Source of the DNA: Phytophthora colocasiae
Taxonomy: Eukaryota > Oomycota > Peronosporomycetes > Peronosporales > Peronosporaceae
Assembly: GCA_018806915.1 (NCBI GenBank)
Contig: JAGKQI010000016.1
Coordinates: 1 to 64,000, forward strand
Length of the DNA: 64,000 nt
Direction of reading: 5' to 3'
Made by a program: the position numbers and the translations under genes. The number at the start of each line of letters is the position of its first letter. The stretch's first letter is position 1. Under the pieces are notes generated by a model that was not told the origin of the DNA, did not search any database, and saw only the letters and a program-made list of their open reading frames with translations. Shown here piece after piece: positions 26,301 to 35,742 of the stretch.

Positions 26301-26484
26301 ACCCATTCGCACACCAGCGAGATCACCATTTACTCTAAGCAAGTTCACCATTCGCATGTCAGCGAGTTCACCATCCGCATACCAGCGAGATTACCATTCG
26401 CATACCAGCGAGATTACCATTCGCATACCAGTGAGATTACCATTCGCATAACAGCGAGATCACCATTCGCGTATCAGCGAGATT
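26301..26484. repeat. 23-bp minisatellite in the 3' untranslated part of Copia-A
   Basis: Eight head-to-tail copies of a 23-bp unit, consensus on the + strand starting ACCATTCGCATACCAGCGAG. The central copies are nearly identical and copies 1-3 diverge. It sits between the RNase H stop (26506) and the 3' LTR. Confidence 0.9.
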
Positions 26485-26505
26485 CTTCTACAGTACAGAA
26501 TTCCG

Positions 26506-27261
26506 TCACCTTTTGAGCGGTTCGATTCGGGTTTCATCATCTACACACTGCTCCCTCGTGCTTGAAGTGATGCAAGTCACACCCAGGCGCTTCCGCAAAT
26601 TTGTGAACTGATCCTTGGCTAGTCCCTTCGTGAATGTGTCCGCAATGTTGTCCTTCGAGTTCACGTACTCCAGAACAATGCTTTTTGAGCGAACGTGCTC
26701 TCGAATGAAGTGATACCGGACATCAATATGCTTCGTTCTTGAGTGCTGTGTGGGGTTTTCAGCAATAGCGATGCAGGCCTGATTATCTTCGCGAATTCGA
26801 GTCTCTGTCTGCGGATATCCAAGTTCGAGTAGTAGTTGGCGTATAAAGAGCACCTCACGGGTACAGTGAGCTAGCGCAATATATTCTGCTTCAGCTGTCG
26901 ACTGGGCAACGATGCGTTGCTTCCGGCTGCTCCACGTTACCGCACAGTTTCCAATGAACGTGACGTACCCTGAAACAGACTTTCGTTCGTCTTCGTCCGC
27001 TGCGTAGTCAGAATCCGAGTAAGCCGATAATTTAACTTCTGAACCACTGAACTCTAAGCCATCACCACTTGATCCTTTGACATACTTGATAATGTTCTTC
27101 ACAGCCTCCCAGTGTGGTTTTCCGTAGGAGTTGAGAAAACGGCTTACGTCCTGTATCGAGAACGCCAAGTCGGGTCTTGACCCGATCATCAGATACATTA
27201 GACTCCCAACAGCCTGTCGAAAGGGCTTCGCAGCCATTTCCGCCATGACGTTTCCTGTCAT
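26506..27261 (-). CDS. Copia-A RNase H / C-terminal part of reverse transcriptase
   Basis: This 251-codon frame continues the polyprotein. It starts with the AVGSLMYLMIGSRPDLAFSI block that follows Copia reverse transcriptase, then the RNase H domain: YSDSDYAADEDERKS (Asp), STAEAEYIAL (Glu), REDNQACIAI, then RTKHIDVRYHFIRE and the NIADTFTKGL terminal block. It overlaps the upstream frame by 4 bp (27258-27261). The join is a -1 shift at an A run: one more A would make the frames continuous, so this is probably not a separate gene. Whether the missing A is a true mutation or a base-call error cannot be decided here. Confidence 0.9.
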   Translation of the reverse strand: MTGNVMAEMAAKPFRQAVGSLMYLMIGSRPDLAFSIQDVSRFLNSYGKPHWEAVKNIIKYVKGSSGDGLEFSGSEVKLSAYSDSDYAADEDERKSVSGYVTFIGNCAVTWSSRKQRIVAQSTAEAEYIALAHCTREVLFIRQLLLELGYPQTETRIREDNQACIAIAENPTQHSRTKHIDVRYHFIREHVRSKSIVLEYVNSKDNIADTFTKGLAKDQFTNLRKRLGVTCITSSTREQCVDDETRIEPLKR

Positions 27262-30200
27262 TTCACAGCTACAGGTTTCCGCAGCCTTTTTCCCGGTGCG
27301 GTCGGTACCTTAGCGGCAAATGCATGCTGCATGTTGAACCGTTCCAGGATTTTGTCTGCTGAGAGCTGTTGATTGATCCACAGTTTTCGCTGCGATCTAT
27401 CACGAACGACTTTGAGCCCCAAGATGTAGCTGACAGGCCCCATATCTTTGGCACGGAAGGCGGTTTTGATGCCTGTCTTCATCTGTGCAATTTCCGTGGA
27501 GGTCTTGGCGATCAGCATGAGGTCGTCCACGTAGATGGCTACAATTTGAGCTGATCCTTTCACCGTTCGAATAAAGATACATGCTTCACACTGAAGCGCC
27601 TCGAATCCCGCGGAGGTGAGGTAATCTACAAGCGCCTTGTGCCATGCCCTTGGCGCCTGCTTGAGTCCATAAAGACTCTTTAGAAGACGACACACAAGAT
27701 TTTCTTGTCCGGGTACCTCCAGTCCTTGAGGGATCTTCATGTACACTTCCTCCTCGAGGAGTCCATTCAGAAACGCAGTCTCGACGTCCATTTGATCGCA
27801 CTCCAGATCCAGAATACAGACAATTGCTAAAAGTATTCGAAGGGACTCCAGACGGACAACTGGAGCGAAAACATCCTCAAAGTCGACGAACTTTATCTGC
27901 TGGCAGCCGATGACCACTGGCCGCGCCTTGTATCGCTCGAGCGTACCGTCACTGAAGAACTTGCGCTTGAAGATCCACTTACACGACAATGCTCGCTTGC
28001 CTGGTGGAAGTTTCACCAATATCCACGTCTTATTTCGAAGAAGCGAGTCAATCTCAGCAGCGGTGGCATCCTTCCACTTCAATGCGTCTGGTCTTGTCAT
28101 AGCTTCTCTGTAGGTGGTCGGGTCAACGCCCATGCCTTCAGCAACAACCAGACTCATCTCCTCTTTGTGCTTGAGATTTTCCACAGCAACGAGAACTTCA
28201 GCTTGTTTTTGCTTGCGTGCTGCATGTATGATCGGATGGACAGATTGACTGGTAAGCGCTTGTGGTCCGATCAAAGTACGAAGCCACGCTGCAGACGTAG
28301 GTGCGTATGTGACGAGTTGTGGCCACAGTACAGCAGTGTTCACGGTATTCATGTCAAAGCCCGCAACAAAGTCCTCGAGAAGTACGATATCATTTGCCGA
28401 CGGTTTTTCTTCGGGAGGTAGTTGGCTGTAAAACAGGATGTCCACTTCAGAGGTTGCTGTGCGCGAGTAAAATTCAAAGTCGAGAGATTGTCGGACGGAA
28501 AGTTTACGCAGTTCTTGTCGTTTTAAATCGCGTGCTGCTGCTGACCTGCTCTCATCAAACGTGACATGAATGGAAGTGACGATTGTACCTTGGTCGCAGT
28601 CAAGCACCTTCCAACCCTTTTGGTTCGACGCGTAGCCAACAAAAATGCCTCGGACAGCTTTTGCGTCGAGCTTTTGCCGCTTAGCTCCAGCTCTACCTCG
28701 AGAATTCGTCTTCGAAGAAACATACACGTACGCCAATGAGCCGAACGTCCGCAGATTGGCTACATCTGGGGGGTGCCCATGCCATCGCTCGTAAGGTGTC
28801 ATCCCAATGCCCGACGAGAGCGTGCGGTTGTACGTGTAGACCATCGCAAGTACAGCTTCTCCCCAGAACTGCTTGGGTGACCCGCTTGATATGAGAACCG
28901 TTCGAACCTTGTTGAAGAGCACTCGAAAACGAACTTCTGCCATGCCATTTTGCTCAGGCGTGTACGCAGTGGTAGTTTCGCGTTGGATGCCTTGTTCTCT
29001 GCAGTAATTAGTGAATTCGCTCTCCAGATATTCGCCGCCATTATCACTGATGAAGCGACGGATCGATCGATTATGCTTCGTCTCGGCTGCAGCTTTGTAG
29101 TCGAGGAAACATTGAAACATTTCCGAACGTTTGTGCAGTAGACGAACAGTACAGTACCGCGAGTAGGCGTCGACAAATATCAAGACGTAGCGCTCCAACT
29201 TAATTGATGGGCATTCGACTGGTCCAGCGATGTCGCTGTGAACGACATTATTGCAGCCGTCCAAATCTGCTCTGGGGCCCATTTTAAACGTAGCTCTTCG
29301 CTTTGTCCCCAGTTCGCAAGCATCACACGGCATATTTTCCGGCTCCGGTAAGAAATCCATTCCAGTAGCAGCTTTAGTCGACACCATCTTGCGTAGTACC
29401 TGTTTGCTGGCATGCCCAAAACGATGATGCAGGAGATCAAGCGTCAGGTCTGGCCTTACAGCAAGAGCAGTAGGAGTCGTCCGATCTGCATGGAGAACAT
29501 AGAGCTTGTTTCTGGCTTGGCAAGTCACTCTTAAGCTGCCGAGCGATAACGTGACAGCTCCAGGTGACTCGTGAAAATCAAATTTAGCTCCAGCTTGAGC
29601 TGCTTGATACACAGACAGCAGATTCATCTCCAGACGTGGAACGTATAGAACATTGTGAAGCCTTAATCGTGCCGTCTGTCCGTCGTCCTTAATTATCTTC
29701 AGCAACACAGTACCAGATCCTTCCACCGGGGTCATTTTTGCAGTCGCCACTCGAACTTGTTGTCCAGCTCCAGGACAAAACTTCTCGAAGATTGACCGAT
29801 CGGACGTCATATGCTGGGTACAGCCAGAATCGATTACCCAGCAAATCGAATTGCTATCCGCCTTCAACGCACTTGTATCAGCGACAGCGAGGCCCCATAC
29901 TTCTCCGTCAAGTACAGGTGGGAGCTGTTCGAGAGTTTCAGTAGCATCTTCAACTGTATTGCTGGGAGTTGATGCAACGGCGGCGTGGCCACTGGCGTCT
30001 GGAACACCACGCTCTTGTTGGTGTCGGATTCTAAGCCTGCAGACCTGTTTGTGATGACCTTCCTTTCCGCAGTAAAAGCACACCTGACCGTTACTTGACC
30101 GTTGCGGGTACGGAGCGGCTCGATGGCTGTTCACCTTTCGGGGGTTACGACGGCTGGCAACAAGAGCTTCTGCCATCATATAGACATTTTCGCTGGCCAC

Positions 30201-30813
30201 AACAGGCGCCGCCAGGCTACGCTCCGTGACTGGTGCTGGCTGGTCATGCGAACGTCGGGAGAACTCCGCCATTACGTTGCCTTCCATTGTTTGCCATGGC
30301 AACGGGCGATCCTGAGTGAAGTACACGCTCTTAAAGTGCGACCAGGACTCAGGCAAGCTTGTCAAGAGCTGACACACTCGCTCTTTGTCGTCGACCGGTT
30401 TCCCTTGGCGGGCAAGTTTGTCCGCTAGGGTTTTCAGCTTGTTTAAGTGCACTGTCATTTCTTGGCCATCCTCGAACTTCAGCGAAATGAACTGTTCTCG
30501 AAGTGCCACTAGGTTGCCCCAGTTCTTGGCCTCGTACTTTTGCTCTAAGTACTCCAGAACTTGATACGCATATCGCTGAGTACCAACACTGACTACTAGC
30601 TCGTCGGTCAGCGTCTCAAAGTAGAAAAGCTTTGGCTTTGCGCTCGCGGTGCCAAAAACTTTCTTCGACTCGCCTTGATGCATGACGCGGCGGCCGTTCT
30701 TGCAGCGTAGCGATTTCCCAGAGATCCTGAGCTTCCATCATGGCTTGTACACGCGTCTTCCACGCTGTGTAGTTTGTCCCATCGAAATTTTTGTCAGTAT
30801 TCCACTTCAACAT
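27258..30813 (-). CDS. Copia-A Gag-protease-integrase-reverse transcriptase polyprotein
   Basis: The likely start is the ATG at 30813 (MLKWNTDKNFDG), typical of Copia Gag. A one-base frame change near 30618, at the sequence CTACTTTGAG, separates about 65 Gag codons from the main frame, which is open from 30683. In the main frame, numbered from 30683, are a zinc knuckle CFYCGKEGHHKQVC near residue 200, the protease motif WVIDSGC near 283, the integrase zinc domain HHRFGHASK..CDACELGTK and catalytic core (IVHSDIAGP-like, FISDNGGEY) at about 415-620, and reverse transcriptase with MDVETAFLNG and YVDDLML at about 880-1090. All catalytic residues I looked for are present. Expected products act in virus-like particles in the cytoplasm and in integration in the nucleus. 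The frame ends at TGA 27258-27260, overlapping the RNase H frame. Confidence 0.93.
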
Positions 30814-30860
30814 GATGAAACTGATAGCAAGGTCGGAAGAGGAAGCTTGGGCCAATAACC

Positions 30861-31069
30861 TGTTGGTTTTTGTAGAGAATGTTGAATTGTGAAAGACCAA
30901 CTTGGTCCTTCTTACGATGAGGGAAAACCATGACCACCGCAACAACGGTTGGTCTGGACGAAAACCTCAGCTAGCTACGAGTTAACCCAAGTCCTCCTCA
31001 ACTGCAACACTATGGTCCCATCTTGAAGAGTGCTAGTACATGTACACATGTTCACGCTGAAATCCAACA
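30861..31069 (-). repeat. Copia-A 5' LTR (209 bp)
   Basis: Appears identical to the 3' LTR. The primer-site-like GGTTATTGGCCC (minus strand) begins immediately inside it at 30860, and target copy TCGTC lies outside at 31070-31074. Confidence 0.97.
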
Positions 31070-31233
31070 TCGTCGAGGCACGCGTCGGATTCGCGATCCG
31101 ATTTACCGTAGAACTTCACCGTTCTGTGCCGACGGTTCTTTGGCTCCTCAACTTGTTTCATTGCTTCACTCTCGAACGCGTACCATTAAGTTATTTGATC
31201 AGTTCTGCACTTTACTACTTTCTACTTGTCTAT

Positions 31234-33068
31234 CTAGCTCACATTGAGCTTCGCGGTGACCTCCAAGTGGCCACCTTCGCTCGCACGAGGCACCCAGAGC
31301 TTGAGGGAGCCACCGCCAGTACCGGGGAGACCAAGGAATCCAGGACGCCACCGGTCAAGGTACAGCGTCTTGCCCCCCAGCTCCTTCACGGTTGATGTCC
31401 ATTTCACGGTTTTACCCGCCGGGACGTCCTTCTCGGCGAACTTGTCGCCTCCTGAGAGGATATTCACTGTCACGTCCTTCGTGTCACTACTCACGAAGGT
31501 GATTTCCACGACACCGTCGCCTCGGCGCTTCCAGGACGAACCACTGTCCTTAAAAGCCTTGCCAACAGTACGGAGTCCGAGGGTATTGGGGTCTGTACCG
31601 TCGTCGATCTCCCCTACGAGCTGCGTGGGGCCGCAGATGGTCTGGATGTACTCGGATAACAGACCGGAGATACGCGTGAGGTCGATGTAGAACAGAGTGG
31701 CGATCGTCATGAGCACTTTATCGGCTACTACACGCGTGTACTGCTTGGCGGTTAACGACGTGCCGTTGTCACTCTTTCCTTTGTCGATCAAGTCGTCCAC
31801 GATGACCCCGTACGTCTTGCGGAGCGTGTCGCGTACGCAGTGTTTTCGTCGGATTCCATGATCATTTGATCCATACAATTGTTGGTGACGGTCGGGATGT
31901 CGTTTAACATGAGGTCGGACTTGTACACCTGCACGCGGAGCTGCTTAGTGGAGATCTCGGGGTTCTTCTCCTTCATCTCGGCGATAGTTCTCCACGTACG
32001 GTCGGTCAACCGTTGAAGCTCGTAGCCACACGTTGAATTGGACTCCATTCCCTTCTTCAAAGACGAAATCTCCGTCTCATTCAGGTCGTTCACAGCGTAC
32101 GTGAAGTTGGATCGGGTGAGGAAGGCTTTGAACTTGCCCCAACTCTTCAAGATACCGTCCTGTCGAGCCAATACTTCACCTAACATAACTTGCATTGTTC
32201 CCATTAGAACACTGGCAGGATCTAGGACCTGCCAGTTGTATGTTCGGCCCATACACATAACAATACTAACGGGCAGGTCGATCGTGATGTAGCTGGTCTG
32301 GTACAACGCCAAAAGGACTTTATCCTGCGACGTCTGCGGGTCCGACACCTTCAGTGCTCGAACGTAGTTGACAATAGCTCGCATTGTTCCAAACATGGCT
32401 CGTGCACATTTAATTCCGACACGCACATTCCTCGAGAGCTTGGCAAACGCTCCGAAGACGCCCAAGATCTGCACGGAGAAGAAGGCGTTGGCTACACTCA
32501 CAAACTTCGCGTACACTTCCGAGCCGCAGTCGTCGTTCTGTCGGAGACACTCGAAGCCGCATTCGACCGGGTAGTGCATGGGACATTGCGCCCAGCACAT
32601 TTTCGTGTTGTAGTCGAAGCCGTAGGGGCACGTATCCATGATATAAGCTTTCCGCCAACACGCTTTGTCAAATGCAGGATCCGACGGCTTACCGATGGTA
32701 GGGCCCACCCAGTTACGATAAGTCGTAACGATCTTGTCCTTGGTATTAGCGGTGGAGCCGATCTTGATGTTATCAGGTACCTTGACAGTCGCTAACGCAG
32801 TGGAAAATGACGAAGACGCGGTATCATCGTCCGAGTCATCGAAATCACTGTTATCATCCGAATCATCGACGGAGCCTGAAGCAATATTGTCGAATGACTC
32901 ATCGTCTGAATCGACGTCATCGGATGAAGTGGAGGGCACTACCACCGTCGGTTTGACACTTCCGGGAGAATACGTGCGTCCGATAACGACTGACGGCGTC
33001 GCCTGGGAACTGGAGGCGACTGCCGCTGCCACGAACACCAACACCAGCAGCTTGAGCCATTTTGCCAT
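31234..33068 (-). pseudogene. Secreted Cys-rich protein, frameshifted paralogue
   Basis: This is a paralogue of the intact gene at 48887-50500. The start at 33068 gives a signal peptide (MAKWLKLLVLVFVAAAVASS) and then a Ser/Asp-rich segment of about 50 residues that the other copy lacks. After that come the shared WVGPTIG motif, the Cys cluster (CPYGF..CWAQCP..YPVECGFEC..QNDDC) and the long helical region. Near 31830 about 7 bp are missing compared with the paralogue, between the TAY and RDTLRKT codons, so the first frame stops at 31788 after 426 codons. The rest of the protein, through the LYLDRWRPGFLGLPG block, continues in the frame ending at 31234. The deletion is not in a homopolymer, so it is probably real. 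An initiator-like TTCATTTG (minus) lies near 33141-33150. Copia-A inserted about 160 bp downstream of the stop. Confidence 0.85.
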
Positions 33069-33205
33069 CCTGAAGGCTTGCGCAGTTCACCGTAAAAACG
33101 GAAATGTGCTCGACTGGCACAGCGGATCTCGGTGGTTGAGCAAATGAACCCTAGCACGCCTGTCGCGCGGCCTCCTCTTCATGAGCCCCCTTCCGCCGGA
33201 AGGCG

Positions 33206-33930
33206 ATGTGCCGGAAGTTCCGGCACATCCGTTCGCCTTTTGCAAGAAAATTGAGAGCTCGCACCTGCTTTGCCTACTGCGGTCTCACTAAGAGAGCCGG
33301 CCGAGAGCGACCTTCAGTTTCGTTGGTGATTGATAACAGGTGCCGCGATGTGTCTCCAGGTTCTCTCGAAACTTTGGACCAAGAACAGCTCGACGATGTG
33401 GTGACCACGCTCCAAAGTTTGCCTAAGGTATCATACCGTACATCTTTGTGTGCATTGTTCAAGCCGCTTTCCCTCCACTTTGGCGATTGTTGGCCAGCAG
33501 TAAACGTGCAATTGCAAGCTTCACGTTGGCAGATTAAATTTCGTCGCATCTTTGAGCCGCCAGCCGTTCGAACAGAAGTAACAACCACGAGATGCCGCTC
33601 TGCTGCTGTTCAATGGTCCGGTGAACGCTCGGAAACGTATGCCGACGACGTGCCTCGGGCCAATTGGGACTTGGAGCCACTGCAGCTGGTGCTAACGCAA
33701 ATTGTCGACGAATGCCGAGGACAGGCCGGTGGTCTTCGATCCTGGCGAAACCACGAGCTCTACATGCAGCACGCGCCGCGGACACCTCCTCGAGCGTTGT
33801 CGCAGGCTTGCTCTCGGCCCTCGGACTGCCGAGTCGGTAGCTGGGATTACTTAGTGTCGACCTCCTTATGCACGGCCAGATTCAGACTGTCGATGTTGAT
33901 TTGGACGACTATTTGTTGATGAGAACCACG
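33206..33930 (+). pseudogene. Unrecognised gene remnant
   Basis: A 237-codon frame opens at 33206, and its middle (about 33330-33560) has the composition of a folded protein (ETLDQEQLDDVVTTLQSLPK, then FGDCWPAVNVQL). From about 33740 the better-looking reading moves to another frame, with GLLSVDLLMHGQIQTVDVDL, and contains one TAG stop near 33837. I take this as a decayed single-copy gene, but I do not recognise the family. Its 5' end is divergent from the secreted-protein pseudogene starting at 33068, about 140 bp away. Confidence 0.35.
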
Positions 33931-35468
33931 CCGTCGGACAGCGGCGGTTGAAATGGGACTGCGACATGGATGTAAGCTGGTGCTACGTTGAACGCAGGGC
34001 TGCCCTCCAAGGTTTGGCGTCAAGGAATCATTCTCTTTTTCAACGAATCGTTCTCTAAAAAAACAGAACTGCAATCATATTTTGGACCTCGAAAAACGAG
34101 AAGATCGGACCGACCACCTTGTGAGCTAAACGATGTGCTTTTCACCAATTGATTGGCAGTCTCTTCTCACCCAGTGACTCTGGACCAGTAGTCCTCGAGG
34201 TTAGAATCTGATCATTTCTATGGTTAGTCAACTGCTGTAGATTTAGGGCCTGTCTCTCCAAATCCGTCCTATTGTGCTTAAAAGATAGCATTCACGCTTG
34301 CGGAATCTTTGCTTTGGTGGGATACGCCACAAATCGCGAGGAACTTAAGGTTCTGAGTGTGTGGGTCGTGAACTAAGCAGAAGCACGGTATTTAAACAAT
34401 TGCCTTCTAAGAGGTGCAAAGTGCCTCGTCGGGTACGGTTCAGGCCCGACGAAGCAGTAGCATTGGGCGTGGGGCTCGAGGAAGACGTCCGGGAAGCAGA
34501 ACGGGCTGATGAGGAAGCGGAGCGGCTGCTTGAAACGGAGCGAGGCATGAGTATTCTTTGCGAGACGAGATTTTCAACAATTAGCTATAGAGACCCATCA
34601 ATAAGCCGAGCTGCCTGCTGAAAGACTGCCAAACCAGCCGCGAGGTGGTTGATTACACAGTAGACCGCAATTACTCAGCAAGGTCCATGCTTCAATATTG
34701 GCTAGCTATTGGGCAAAAGTTGAGTACCTGGCCATGTCGCACATGAGACCTCGACATAGAAGCAGCTTCTGCGGTAGTGATCGATATCTGTTTTGGAGGA
34801 CTAGTGGTGCCGGGTTTAACAAGGAAGTGCCCGCCGCTGAGTTGTGCATTGAAAGTTGTCCGACGGCGTCTCGGAATCACTACAATAGAAGCCCCTTCTT
34901 ACAATTCATGAGTGAAACAAATACTGAAGATATCCATAATACAAGATCGATCCGACGGCGAGAAGAGAAGCGATGAGAGATTGAAAGGGTGATCTCCGAC
35001 GGCGCTGCACGTCACCTAAGCTTGGACAAAAGATGTCATAGCTCGACGTCCCGGCCCAGCGTGTGCGGCGCAAGGGACACGAAGCGATATGAATGCACAT
35101 TTTGTCGTACGTTATTGTACTGTAGAGCAATTGTGCTGTTGAGGGCCTTAGAAACCTCGGTGCATTGCCTTGTAGCCGAGTTTTCTGGTGGCGTGTATCA
35201 TCGGATCCCTACATCGTCGGTTGAGGAAGCACCTAGGTGCTTTAATGTGATGCGTTTCGATGAAATTTTTGATACTGTGAAGCCCCAACTCGCTCCAAAC
35301 CGCATAAAACTCAACATCTTTGGTATCATCCTACAGCGCAACCAATTGATGGAGCACGCGTCCTCCGACCTCATTTCCAGAACCAGACAGTGATGTTCTC
35401 GCTAAAAATATGGCTGGTATCAGTGAGTTAAAAGCCACCCAGTGCAACCTCGTCATGTCGATGTGTAA
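33931..35468. other. Intergenic region left of Copia-B
   Basis: No gene can be supported. A + frame at about 35140-35393 reads as a plausible but unrecognised protein end (GGVYHRIPTS, MRFDEIFDTVKPQLAPNRIK), possibly transposon debris. The rest shows only short frames on both strands. Confidence 0.3.
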
Positions 35469-35473
35469 GCGTC

Positions 35474-35738
35474 TGTTGAGGTTAGGGCCACCTCTACACC
35501 GTGTCTTCTATAAACTAATAATGAAGAGGCACGGTACTTTTGACTCTAATAAATAATGTACTAAAATGTCTGTGACATCAGTACGATGAATGGTAGCGGC
35601 AATTCTAGACTACGTTTCTGAATGCCGCATACTATTTTCTAGTGAGTAGCTATCTACTTTCTTAAACATTAATCTTACTTCTTCTTTTTCTCTCTTCTAC
35701 CCTACTTCCTTCAAGCTGCGCCCAAGTTCCCCGCAACA
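35474..35738 (+). repeat. Copia-B 5' LTR (265 bp)
   Basis: TGTTGAGG...CCGCAACA. It appears the same as the 3' LTR except for the 14-bp segment missing here after TTAGGGC. Target copy GCGTC lies directly upstream. Confidence 0.95.
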
Positions 35739-35742
35739 GGTC

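Larger units (their letters stand above)
25962..31069 (-). mobile_element. Copia-A: young LTR retrotransposon (Ty1/copia)
   Basis: Two LTRs of 209 bp (25962-26170 and 30861-31069) appear identical base for base by eye and begin TGTTGG and end CCAACA. The target duplication TCGTC is at 25957-25961 and 31070-31074. On the minus strand the 5' LTR is followed by GGTTATTGGCCC, which resembles the primer site of Drosophila copia (complementary to the anticodon region of initiator tRNA-Met). The 3' LTR is preceded by a purine-rich GCGGGGGAG. Domain order is gag, protease, integrase, reverse transcriptase, RNase H, as in Copia. Identical LTRs point to very recent insertion. Two frame breaks in the coding region are each a single base in a homopolymer. 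Confidence 0.97.
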
